The notes under the pieces are model-generated. The model had not been told where the DNA came from. It saw only the letters and a program-made list of their open reading frames with translations, and made no database searches. A program made the translations under genes and the position numbers. A stretch of 64,000 bases of DNA from positions 372,001 through 436,000 of the forward strand of contig CP129018.1 of the NCBI GenBank assembly GCA_020524525.2, in the 5' to 3' direction. Position 1 is the first letter of the stretch; the number at the start of each line of letters is the position of its first letter. Source of the DNA: Bacillus tianshenii. GTDB taxonomy: Bacteria > Bacillota > Bacilli > Bacillales > Bacillaceae_N. Below are positions 35,314-43,211 of this stretch, in pieces.

Positions 35314-35333
35314 CGTGGTTTTCCTCCCTTTAG

Positions 35334-35966
35334 TTAGATTGGTCGAATGACAGCGCGTACAGGGCTTCCGTCTGCTTCCTTTAGCGGCAGAGGAAGGGCA
35401 ATGAGTTCATAATCGCCCTCTGCTATTTCATCAAGCATAAGGTTCTCTAATATATGAATGCCATGTTCGTAGAGAGCATGGTGGCCGGTCATTTCCTTGC
35501 TGTCCAGCGGGTCGACTGATGGGACATCAACACCGACTAGAACGATGCCTTTTTCTTTGAGAAAGGCGGCGCCATCAGCAGTAATCGGCGGAATCTGCTC
35601 TGGAAAGCACTCAGGTTGATTTGGTACAGACGTTTTAAAAAGCACACGCGAAATGCCATTAAGATTCGCAGTGCGAAGAGCATCTTCATTTATTTTTGAA
35701 GCAGAAGAGACGTCAATCACTCGAGCTGGGCCGATAAAGACATTCAAATCAAGGTCTAAGATTCGCTCTCCATCATCGCGGAAGTGAAAAGGAGCGTCCA
35801 CGTGTGTTCCAGTATGCAGACTAGTTGTCATGCTGCCAATATTAACTGAGCCGGTTACTGTTTTCGGAAAGGTAAGATGATAAGAAAAGGCGGTATCACC
35901 TGGCCAGTGAGCAATATTATCGTCTAGCGGCTGAGAGATATCGATCCACTGCGTTTGTTTGCTCAT
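35334..35966 (-). CDS. kynB: Kynurenine formamidase
   Basis: A 210-aa metal-dependent cyclase-family hydrolase that removes formate from N-formylkynurenine. The metal motif [12 protein letters not shown] and the N-terminal [16 protein letters not shown] match bacterial KynB. Its start overlaps the kynU stop by four bases (ATGA), giving translational coupling. Confidence 0.96.
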   Translation of the reverse strand: MSKQTQWIDISQPLDDNIAHWPGDTAFSYHLTFPKTVTGSVNIGSMTTSLHTGTHVDAPFHFRDDGERILDLDLNVFIGPARVIDVSSASKINEDALRTANLNGISRVLFKTSVPNQPECFPEQIPPITADGAAFLKEKGIVLVGVDVPSVDPLDSKEMTGHHALYEHGIHILENLMLDEIAEGDYELIALPLPLKEADGSPVRAVIRPI

Positions 35967-37246
35967 GCGATCACTCCACGTTTATTTTCAAATTTTTTGT
36001 AATGCTCGTCTTTCATAATTTTTTTCAACGTTTGCACAGTATGCCATACTTCTTCAAATGTATTATAGAGGGCAACAGGTGCCAAGCGAATACCATTTGG
36101 AGCACGGAAGTCTGGAATAATCTCATATTCTTTTAACGATTTACAAATCCGTGCAGCTTCCTTATGTGTAATAAAAAGGTGTCCGCCGCGCTGATGATTT
36201 TCGCGTGGGTTACAAATGGTAAAGTCGTATTCGCTTAGTTCATGCTCAAGCAAGTTGGTTAAATAGCTAGTTAACCGGAGTGATTTTTCACGAATGTTTT
36301 GGATACCTGCTTCTTCAAAGAGGGAGAGGGCGCCAATTAACGGAGCCATGCTTAACACATGTGGTGTTCCCATTTGAAATGCACCTGCATCTTCAGCTGG
36401 TGTTAACGAATGATCCATATCAAATTGTTTGTCTTTTCGAGAACTAAACCATCCAGAGAGACCAGGTGTTTTGCCGAAATGCTTCTTATTGACATAAAGG
36501 GCTGCCACGCTTCCTGGTCCGCCATTTATATGCTTATATGTACACCAAAAGGCAAAGTCCACACCCCAATCAGAAAGCTGGTGAGGGATTGAGCCAATTG
36601 AATGACAAAGGTCAAACCCGATGACAATCTTTCGTTTGTGTGCTTCCTCTGTCAGTCTCTTCATATCCAAGATTTGACCACTGCGATAAAGAATGCTTGA
36701 TAAAACAATTAGCGCAACATCCTCATCCATCGCTGCGATAATGTCATCCTCATTTAAGGTATGACCATCACGGCTTTTAACTTGAATGAGATGCTCGGCC
36801 GGGTCGAACCCTTTTAGCTGAAGCTGACTTTGTAGAGCATAGATGTCAGTTGGGAAATTCAATTCATCTGCTAGAATTTTTGTTCGCGTTCCATTTGGTT
36901 GATAGAAGGTGGAGGCGAGCTGATGTAAGTTTGATGTTGTGGAACCGGTTACAACAACTTCTTCTTTATGTGCACCGATTAGTGGAGCAAAGCGGTCCCC
37001 TAACGTTTCGGATAAATAAAACCATGGATGTTCGCCTTCTGTCCAGCCGTCAATGCCATATTGCTTCCAAGCATTCATCACATCTAATAAAGATTGCTCA
37101 GCTCGCTTTGAAAGAAGACCGAGTGAGTTCCCATCAAGGTAGATGCGTTCTTCACTTAAGTAAAATTCATTACGGAATTGCGCCAGAGGGTCTTGCTGAT
37201 CAAGCTGTACGGCGAAGTCTCTTGAAAACTTGTCTCGTTCATTCAT
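35963..37246 (-). CDS. kynU: Kynureninase
   Basis: A 427-aa PLP enzyme cleaving kynurenine to anthranilate and alanine. The Schiff-base lysine is in [16 protein letters not shown]-phosphate contacts are in [12 protein letters not shown] and the Asp in [11 protein letters not shown]. It is the first gene of the operon; AGGAGG lies ahead of ATG 37246. A weak promoter (TTGCTT, 18 bases, TACAAT on the minus strand near 37290-37320) is possible. With KynA and KynB it makes a complete tryptophan-to-anthranilate route. Confidence 0.97.
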   Translation of the reverse strand: MNERDKFSRDFAVQLDQQDPLAQFRNEFYLSEERIYLDGNSLGLLSKRAEQSLLDVMNAWKQYGIDGWTEGEHPWFYLSETLGDRFAPLIGAHKEEVVVTGSTTSNLHQLASTFYQPNGTRTKILADELNFPTDIYALQSQLQLKGFDPAEHLIQVKSRDGHTLNEDDIIAAMDEDVALIVLSSILYRSGQILDMKRLTEEAHKRKIVIGFDLCHSIGSIPHQLSDWGVDFAFWCTYKHINGGPGSVAALYVNKKHFGKTPGLSGWFSSRKDKQFDMDHSLTPAEDAGAFQMGTPHVLSMAPLIGALSLFEEAGIQNIREKSLRLTSYLTNLLEHELSEYDFTICNPRENHQRGGHLFITHKEAARICKSLKEYEIIPDFRAPNGIRLAPVALYNTFEEVWHTVQTLKKIMKDEHYKKFENKRGVIA

Positions 37247-37416
37247 TGCCTGACAACCTCCTAAAATAGAATATTCGTAAAATTAATATAATTGTATAAT
37301 TTTCCTTACTGAAAAAGCAAGGACATGGCAGTCCTACTGGAAAATGACTTTTTAAAATGAGCGTTTTGTCGCTTTAAGCAAATTAATGAAGAGAAAAGGA
37401 GAGGTATGACTTGTTA

Positions 37417-37463
37417 AAAACGAACATTTTCATATTGACATAATAAAATAGTTCGTATAATAT
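37417..37463 (+). promoter_or_regulatory. PurR operator (paired PurBoxes) overlapping a sigma-A promoter
   Basis: Two 14-base boxes in opposite orientation, AAAACGAACATTTT (37417-37430) and AATAGTTCGTATAA (37447-37460), are separated by exactly 16 bases, the spacing known for Bacillus PurR. They overlap TTGACA at 37435-37440 and a TATAAT/TAATAT -10 at 37456-37463. Binding by PurR would block initiation when purines are abundant. Confidence 0.8.
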
Positions 37464-37490
37464 GTCTGTTGGAATAAGTAAGATTAGTTA

Positions 37491-37557
37491 ATTCGTATAT
37501 TCTCGGTAATCTGGACTGAGAGTTTCTACAAGGAACCGTAAATTCCTAACTACGAAT
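37491..37557 (+). promoter_or_regulatory. Purine riboswitch, guanine class
   Basis: The conserved purine aptamer is complete: P1 ATTCGTA/TACGAAT, the J2/3 segment GAGAGTTTCTAC, and CCGTAAA in L3/J3. The discriminator before TACG is C (37550), so guanine or hypoxanthine rather than adenine is the expected ligand. It controls the permease gene about 480 bases downstream. Confidence 0.95.
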
Positions 37558-37598
37558 GGGAGCTTCGTGTGCCCATTTTTAGTTAGGAATTTTTTTTG
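37541..37598 (+). terminator. Riboswitch-controlled terminator
   Basis: An 11-bp stem, AATTCCTAACT (37541-37551) with AGTTAGGAATT (37581-37591), encloses a smaller hairpin ATGGG/CCCAT and is followed by eight T residues. Its 5' arm is the 3' strand of the aptamer, so ligand binding decides termination. Confidence 0.9.
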
Positions 37599-37600
37599 TG

Positions 37601-38010
37601 GAAAAAGGGCGGAGCTGCACGCGTAGTGTGAGTGAAGCTGGAGTGTGATCGTTCTTTGGAATGTAGAGCGTGAATGAAAAGGGTGCGTCGTTTCGCTCGC
37701 ACCGCTTTAATTGAAGGTTCGGAGAGGCTTATGCAAGGAAGAGGAAAAAGGGCGGAGCTGCACGCGTAGTGTGAGTGAAGCTGGAGTGTGATCGTTCTTT
37801 GGAATGTAGAGCGTGAATGAAAAGGGTGCGTCGTTTCGCTCGCACCGCTTTAATTGAAGGTTCGGAGAGGCTTATGCAAGGAAGAGGAAAAAGGGCGGAG
37901 CTGCACGTGTAGTGTGAGTGAAGCTGGAGTGTGATCGTTCTTTGGAATGTAGAGCGTGAATGAAAAACGTGCGTTGTTTCGCTCACACCGCTTTAATTGG
38001 AAGTTGAAGA
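37601..38010 (+). repeat. 143-bp tandem repeat, 2.9 copies, in the permease leader
   Basis: Units start at 37601, 37744 and 37887 with an exact period of 143 bases. Units 1 and 2 appear identical by eye; unit 3 has several substitutions and lacks the last segment. Each unit contains GGTGCG...CGCACC, which can form a hairpin. The array fills the space between the riboswitch terminator and the permease start. There is no credible ORF: 143 is not divisible by three, and the minus-strand reading is low-complexity. Confidence 0.9.
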
Positions 38011-38036
38011 GGAAAAGTGTATTGGGGGTATAATCA

Positions 38037-39326
38037 GTGGAACGTTTTTTTAATTTGCAGCAGTTAGGGACGAATGTGAAAACAGAAATTATTGCTGGGA
38101 TTACGACCTTTTTAACGATGGTTTATATTGTTGTTGTCAATCCTGCTATTCTTTCTGCAGCAGGTGTTCCGTTTGAGCAAGTATTTGTGGCGACAATTAT
38201 TGCAGCAGCAATCGGAACATTAATTATGGCATTGTTTGCGAATCATCCAATTGCAATTGCGCCTGGTATGGGGATGAATGCTTACTTCACAAGTGTGGTT
38301 GCAACGCAGGGTGTGACATATCAAGCTGTATTTGGAACGGTCTTTCTTGCTGGGATTATTTTCTTGTTGCTTAGCTTTACGAAGTTAAGAGAAACATTGA
38401 TTCAATCAATCCCGCCTTCATTAAAATATGGAATTACATCAGGAATTGGGTTATTTATTGCATTTATTGGACTTAAGATGTCTGGAATTGTTGTTGCAAA
38501 TGAGGCGACATTAGTTGGGTTTGGTGATTTACATCAGCCTCATACGATTCTTGCAATTATTGGTTTGTTTGTAACGTTGATTTTGATTGCTCGTAATGTG
38601 CAAGGTGCGCTGTTTTTCGGAATGCTTGTGACAGCGGTTGCGGGTTATTTTACAGGGCAGCTCCAGTTTGATGGCATTGTGTCTGCGCCGCCTGTGCCGG
38701 TATTCTTTGATTTAGATATTGGTGGAGTATTCTCACATGGATTATATACAGTTGTGTTTGCTTTCTTATTAGTAACGATTTTTGATACGACAGGCACAAT
38801 GGTAGGTGTAGCAGAGCAGGCTGGCTTGATGAAGGATGGGAACTTTCCAAGAGTGAAGCCGGCATTAATGGCTGATGCGATGGCAACAATTGTTGGGTCT
38901 ACGTTTGGTACAAGTCCTTCTAGTGCATACATTGAATCCTCCTCAGGTGTGGCAGTTGGGGGCCGTTCTGGGCTCACGTCACTTGTTGTTGGGTTGTTAT
39001 TCATTGTTTCACTTTTCTTTTCACCATTTGTTTCAGCGATTTCATCTCTTTCAGCCATTACGGCACCTGTGCTGATTATTGTTGGCTGCTTTATGATGGA
39101 AGGGTTAGCACGTGTGAATTGGAAGGTGTTTGATGAAGCGTTTCCTGCATTTGCGATTATCTTAACGATGCCATTGACATCAAGCATCGCGACAGGAATT
39201 TCAATTGGATTTATTACGTACCCATTAATGAAGCTAGTTAGCGGAAAAGCAAAAGATGTTCATCCTATTTTGTACGTGTTTGGCGTTATCTTTATTATCC
39301 AAATGATTTTCTTTCCTGCACATTAA
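38037..39326 (+). CDS. Guanine/hypoxanthine permease, AzgA family (PbuG/PbuO-like)
   Basis: A 429-aa NCS2-superfamily purine:proton symporter with about 12-14 membrane segments. AzgA-type signatures are ITTFLTMVYIVVVNP, IAIAPGMGMNAYFT and the TM8-TM10 region VTIFDTTGTMVGVAEQAG and GSTFGTSPSSAYIESSSG. GTG 38037 follows GGGGGT. Control by both PurR boxes and a guanine riboswitch matches the purine salvage role. Confidence 0.95.
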   Translation: MERFFNLQQLGTNVKTEIIAGITTFLTMVYIVVVNPAILSAAGVPFEQVFVATIIAAAIGTLIMALFANHPIAIAPGMGMNAYFTSVVATQGVTYQAVFGTVFLAGIIFLLLSFTKLRETLIQSIPPSLKYGITSGIGLFIAFIGLKMSGIVVANEATLVGFGDLHQPHTILAIIGLFVTLILIARNVQGALFFGMLVTAVAGYFTGQLQFDGIVSAPPVPVFFDLDIGGVFSHGLYTVVFAFLLVTIFDTTGTMVGVAEQAGLMKDGNFPRVKPALMADAMATIVGSTFGTSPSSAYIESSSGVAVGGRSGLTSLVVGLLFIVSLFFSPFVSAISSLSAITAPVLIIVGCFMMEGLARVNWKVFDEAFPAFAIILTMPLTSSIATGISIGFITYPLMKLVSGKAKDVHPILYVFGVIFIIQMIFFPAH

Positions 39327-39330
39327 GCAG

Positions 39331-39364
39331 AAGACAAAGGGCTTTGCGCTCTTTGTCTTTTTTG
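39331..39364 (+). terminator. Terminator of the purine permease gene
   Basis: AAGACAAAGGGC pairs with GCGCTCTTTGTCTT around a short loop, followed by T-rich sequence. Confidence 0.8.
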
Positions 39365-39456
39365 TCTTAAAAGTTCATTTTTCGTAGATTATTCATAGCA
39401 TTTTTATTTCTATTGAATTATAATTTTTTAGAAGAATTTGTTAGAGGGGGATTTGA

Positions 39457-40104
39457 ATGGAGATTGGTTTTCTATCAGTCTTGCTTTTTGGTTTTATATT
39501 AGGAATCAAACATGCGATTGAGCCTGACCATGTGATTGCGGTATCGACCATTGCAAGTAAGAGTAAGGTTTGGTGGCGCTCTTCGCTTGCAGGTGTCTTC
39601 TGGGGGATAGGACATACATTAACACTGCTGGTTGTTGGAGTTATCGTCATCCTATTAAAGGTTGAGATTAGTGAAGTTGTAGCGATGTCTTTAGAATTTC
39701 TTGTCGGCATTATGCTCGTTTATCTCGGTGTAACAAGTGTCATTTCGTATAAAGGACAACCTCATTCACATGAAGACAGCAAAGGATTTTCCTATGGAAA
39801 GTCATTGTTTGTCGGGTTCGTTCACGGCCTAGCGGGAAGCGCCGCGATGATTCTATTAACGATTTCTACAGTGGAAAGCTTAACTGAGGTTGGTTTGTAC
39901 ATCTTCATCTTCGGCCTTGGAACGATTGTCGGCATGTTGCTATTCTCTACTGTTATCGGCCTGCCGTTTGTCTTTAGTATAAAAAAAGGTAGTGTTAATC
40001 AAACACTTACAAGACTGACTGGTGTAGTTAGCGCAGCTTTTGGAATTTACTTCATGTATAACCTCGGCATCAATGAAGGATTATTTCAATTATGGATTCA
40101 ATAG
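39457..40104 (+). CDS. UreH/NicO-like six-TM metal transporter homologue
   Basis: A 215-aa membrane protein with six segments. It has the motif HAIEPDHVIAVS in TM1 and GHT in TM2, with a second HG motif (GFVHGLAGSAA) after a short His-containing loop (HSHED). These are features of the nickel/cobalt and UreH-like permease group. No urease genes are present, so divalent-metal transport, or the related sulfite/thiosulfate-type export, is only a family-level inference. ATG 39457 follows AGAGGGGG. Confidence 0.75.
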   Translation: MEIGFLSVLLFGFILGIKHAIEPDHVIAVSTIASKSKVWWRSSLAGVFWGIGHTLTLLVVGVIVILLKVEISEVVAMSLEFLVGIMLVYLGVTSVISYKGQPHSHEDSKGFSYGKSLFVGFVHGLAGSAAMILLTISTVESLTEVGLYIFIFGLGTIVGMLLFSTVIGLPFVFSIKKGSVNQTLTRLTGVVSAAFGIYFMYNLGINEGLFQLWIQ

Positions 40105-40112
40105 ATTTAATT

Positions 40113-40137
40113 AAGCCAGAGATTACTCTCTGGCTTT
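40113..40137. terminator. Bidirectional terminator between convergent genes
   Basis: A perfect 10-bp stem, AAGCCAGAGA (40113-40122) with TCTCTGGCTT (40127-40136), flanked by T-rich sequence on one side and A-rich on the other. Confidence 0.8.
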
Positions 40138-41041
40138 AATGATCTCTTATAAAACGAGGGAGGCGCAGTTCTTTTGTAATAAGAATGCCAATTAAGATAA
40201 GTACTGAACCGATAATCATCTGGGTGTTCATTTCTTCTCCTAACAGTATCCAGCTGAACAGAAGTCCAAATACAGGCACAAGTAAAGAAGAAATGGTGAC
40301 AGTCACGATGTTTACTTTCGTTAAAAGGTAGAACCAAACGGAAAAGCAAAAAGCAGAAGCAAGCACGCCTGTAAATAAAATCGTATAAATGCTCATCGGC
40401 GTTAGTGCAAGTGGCTTTTCGCTATCAATTAGTAAGGTTGCGAGAAAGATTCCAAGTGTCCCGAAGAACATCTGAAACGTCGTCACTTGTATTTTATCTT
40501 CATTTTTAAATTTCTTTTGGTGAAAAATGTTCGCCATTCCCCAAGAAACAGCTGCAAGTACAATGAGTACTTCTCCAAATACGACATTCAAATTCTGCGT
40601 TAAGAAGACATCCCACCCAATGATAAATAATAAGCCGACAGTTCCTATGCTAATTCCCAGCCATTTTTTCGATGTTACCTGTTCGTTTAGAAAGATCTTA
40701 GCAAATAGACTACTCCAAAGAGGCATGGAGTAAAGGATAACAGATGACTTGCCTGCTTCTACGAAACGCATGCCATACATAACGAGTAGGAAGACGAACG
40801 TTGTTTGCAGCAAGCCAAGCAGAAATAAATCAAATAACCGTTCTTTCTTCGGAAGTGGATTTCTTAGAATAAATAGAATCAGAAATAATGTGAAAGTGCC
40901 GACAGCAAAACGAAGCAAAGAAAATGTAAACGGCCCCATATATTCCAATGAAACTTTCATCAGCACCCACGAATAGCCCCAAATCGCGACGATTGCCAAC
41001 ACTAAAAGTTGAAGAGAGAGCTTATTTGTATGTGGCATCAT
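40136..41041 (-). CDS. DMT superfamily transporter, two EamA domains
   Basis: A 301-aa inner membrane protein with ten predicted segments as two EamA repeats (first repeat IWGYSWVLMK; second VSWGMANIFHQKKF). Such proteins export metabolites or amino acids; the substrate cannot be read from sequence. The C-terminus is short and basic. It stands alone on the minus strand. ATG 41041 or the next ATG follows AAGGTGTG. Confidence 0.88.
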   Translation of the reverse strand: MMPHTNKLSLQLLVLAIVAIWGYSWVLMKVSLEYMGPFTFSLLRFAVGTFTLFLILFILRNPLPKKERLFDLFLLGLLQTTFVFLLVMYGMRFVEAGKSSVILYSMPLWSSLFAKIFLNEQVTSKKWLGISIGTVGLLFIIGWDVFLTQNLNVVFGEVLIVLAAVSWGMANIFHQKKFKNEDKIQVTTFQMFFGTLGIFLATLLIDSEKPLALTPMSIYTILFTGVLASAFCFSVWFYLLTKVNIVTVTISSLLVPVFGLLFSWILLGEEMNTQMIIGSVLILIGILITKELRLPRFIRDH

Positions 41042-41215
41042 TATTGTTTCACACCTTTTTAATATTATTAGAAATTAATCAGTTAGATGAGTTACTACAA
41101 ACCTTCTCTCGGAGAAAAAGATTTACCCTTGCTATGTTTTTTATTCTATAACTTTACAAAATTACCTTGACATTTCAATAGAATTAAAATATTCTGAAAA
41201 TAATAAAAAAAGAAT

Positions 41216-41255
41216 AAACTTCTTCTTTTTTATAGATAGAAGAAGAAAAAACTTC
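41216..41255 (+). promoter_or_regulatory. Inverted repeat and AAACTTC words upstream of the second rpiR gene
   Basis: CTTCTTCT (41219-41226) and AGAAGAAG (41238-41245) form a perfect inverted repeat. AAACTTC occurs at 41216-41222 and 41249-41255; it is the reverse complement of GAAGTTT, present twice before the paralogous rpiR gene at 18.1 kb. An RpiR operator is the likely meaning. Confidence 0.45.
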
Positions 41256-41274
41256 TTTTAAAGGAGGGGATGAA

Positions 41275-42129
41275 GTGTTGGAGCAATTTGTGCTAGACAA
41301 AATAAAACATAACCAAAAGAATCTAACAAAGGCTCAAAAGCTTGTAGCTGACTATCTTCTTCATAACAGTGAAAAGGTTTCATATATGACAGCAGTGCAA
41401 ATTGCGCAAGAAGTTGGTGTGAGTGAGACAACAGTTATTCGTTTAGCAGTAAGCCTAGGTTATCAAAAGTTCTCTCAACTACAAGAAGAATTTAGAAAAG
41501 AGCTTCTTAATCGCCGAACCTTGCAAAGATTTAAAGAAGCGAGTGAAAGGGCAGAAACAGATAGTATATTAGCTCAGAGCTTCCAACAGGATGTAGAGAA
41601 TCTTAATTTAACATTGGAGCGTATTGACGAGAAGGAATTCGAAGCCGCGATCGATTCTATTTGTGAGGCAAGCAAGGTTTATACGTTAGGCTTTCGTTCT
41701 TCAACTACTGATGCTTTTTACTTAGGATTTACATTAAACAATTTAATAGGGAATGTCGAGCCTATTACAACGATAGGAACAGCGATGGATAGTTGTTTGA
41801 AGGAATGCGATGAAACAAATGTGATTATCATTTTCTCTTATCCAAGGTATACCTCGATTACAGTAGATGCTGCGAAGTACCTTAGTGAGAAAGGCTGTAA
41901 AATTATTGGTATTACGGATAGTCTCCAATCGCCAATTATTCAATATTGTAAGCAAGTGTTTTTTACTTCTATTGAATCTTATACACCATCAGACTCTCAT
42001 GTTGCTGGAATTGCTCTTATTAATGCCTTTCTTTCGGCAGTCGGGCAGAAGCTTCCAGAACGTGTGGAAGAACAATTAAATGAATTAGAAGGTTATTTTG
42101 AGAAGATGAAGATATTTCATAATTCATGA
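41275..42129 (+). CDS. RpiR/MurR family regulator with SIS domain (second copy)
   Basis: A 284-aa regulator with the HTH segment AVQIAQEVGVSETTVIRLAVSL and a C-terminal SIS domain (LGFRSSTTDAFYLGF, IFSYPRYTS). The layout and wording match the RpiR protein at 18.2 kb, so they are paralogues. GTG 41275 is seven bases after AGGAGG. It leads an operon for uptake and oxidation of a nitrogen compound, which it probably controls. Confidence 0.88.
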   Translation: MLEQFVLDKIKHNQKNLTKAQKLVADYLLHNSEKVSYMTAVQIAQEVGVSETTVIRLAVSLGYQKFSQLQEEFRKELLNRRTLQRFKEASERAETDSILAQSFQQDVENLNLTLERIDEKEFEAAIDSICEASKVYTLGFRSSTTDAFYLGFTLNNLIGNVEPITTIGTAMDSCLKECDETNVIIIFSYPRYTSITVDAAKYLSEKGCKIIGITDSLQSPIIQYCKQVFFTSIESYTPSDSHVAGIALINAFLSAVGQKLPERVEEQLNELEGYFEKMKIFHNS

Positions 42130-42140
42130 GGAGGATTCGT

Positions 42141-43160
42141 ATGAAAATTAAACGCAATTTTTTATTTGTTTTATTGTTAGCGCTTTCAATGGTAATGGCA
42201 GCGTGTGGAGGACAGCAAGCTTCACCTGCGCCAGATAATGAAGAAGGGGCAGAGGAACAACAACAAGGGACGCAAAATTTAACAATCGCCACGGGTGGAA
42301 CGACAGGTACGTATTTTCCAGTTGGAACTGCTATCGGTCAAGCGATGAGTAAAAGTGATCAATTTAAAGTGACAGCGCAATCGACAGGTGGTTCAATTGC
42401 TAACCTTCGAATGATCAAACAAGGTGAGGTTGAGTTAATCTTATCCGCTGCAAATACTGGTTTTGCAGGGTATAAAGGAGAAGACCCTTTCAAGGAGCCA
42501 ATTGAAAACATTCGAGCAATTGCTGGGCTGTATCCAGAAACATTCCAATTTATTGTGAAAAAAGATTCTGGTATGAAAACAATTGATGATTTAAAAGGAA
42601 AACGAGTTGCAGTTGGTTCGCCTGGTAGTGGTACAGAGCGTACGGGGAAATTAATGCTTGAGGCTCACGGGATTACTTATGATGATATTAAGCCTGAGTT
42701 TCTAGGATTTGGTGAAGCAGTTACAGCCTTGAAAGATGGTGGAATTGATGCTGCAATCATTGGTTCAGGTGTACCGACAGCTGCAGTTGTGGATGCTTCA
42801 TCTTCTATGGAAATCGACCTGCTAAATGTAGATAAGGAGAAATTCGAAAGCTTTATCGAGGACGAGCCATTCGTTATAACAAATACCATTCCAGCAGGTA
42901 CGTACGAAGGTGTTGATTATGAAGTAACAACAGCAGCTTCACCAGCAATGCTATTAACTTCAACAGAGATGGATGAAGAAGCTATCTATAACCTTACAAA
43001 AACAATGTTTGAAAACATTAACGTTATCCAAGAAGCACATGTGCAAGGTAAAAACATTTCACTTGATACAGCGCTCAAAGGCATTTCGATTCCATTACAT
43101 CCAGGAGCGGAAAAATATTATAAAGAAGAAGGCAAAGACGTTAGTGGTATCGGTCAATAG
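42141..43160 (+). CDS. TAXI family TRAP transporter solute-binding lipoprotein
   Basis: A 339-aa extracytoplasmic binding protein. A signal peptide with lipobox MAAC is followed by a Gln/Glu/Pro linker and the TAXI core: IATGGTTGTYFPVGTAIGQA, VAVGSPGSGTERTGKLML and later LGFGEAVTALKDGGIDAA. TAXI receptors bind small carboxylates or amino acids such as glutamate. ATG 42141 is six bases after AGGAGG. It delivers substrate to the fused permease downstream. Confidence 0.92.
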   Translation: MKIKRNFLFVLLLALSMVMAACGGQQASPAPDNEEGAEEQQQGTQNLTIATGGTTGTYFPVGTAIGQAMSKSDQFKVTAQSTGGSIANLRMIKQGEVELILSAANTGFAGYKGEDPFKEPIENIRAIAGLYPETFQFIVKKDSGMKTIDDLKGKRVAVGSPGSGTERTGKLMLEAHGITYDDIKPEFLGFGEAVTALKDGGIDAAIIGSGVPTAAVVDASSSMEIDLLNVDKEKFESFIEDEPFVITNTIPAGTYEGVDYEVTTAASPAMLLTSTEMDEEAIYNLTKTMFENINVIQEAHVQGKNISLDTALKGISIPLHPGAEKYYKEEGKDVSGIGQ

Positions 43161-43191
43161 TAAAAAGGGGGAGGCTCTCTCCCTTTTTTAA
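43161..43191 (+). terminator. Attenuating hairpin between receptor and permease genes
   Basis: AAAAAGGGGGAG pairs with CTCTCCCTTTTT, followed by T and A residues. It resembles a Rho-independent terminator inside an operon, which would favour the receptor over the permease. Confidence 0.65.
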
Positions 43192-43211
43192 TAAGAAAGA
43201 GGGTGAAATGA

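Noticed and set aside
37729-37986. 85-aa minus-strand ORF inside the tandem repeat
   Set aside because: It merely reads through the repeats in shifting frames (143 is not a multiple of three), has no RBS, is low in complexity and lies in the permease leader.
37601-38010. CRISPR array
   Set aside because: The repeat unit is 143 bases with no distinct spacers, and no cas genes are present; it is an ordinary tandem duplication.
38645-39187. 180-aa minus-strand ORF opposite the purine permease
   Set aside because: It is a shadow of the permease codons, with Thr/Pro/Ser-rich composition and no RBS.
39457-40104. Urease accessory protein UreH
   Set aside because: Only the membrane family matches; no urease structural or accessory genes occur in the window.
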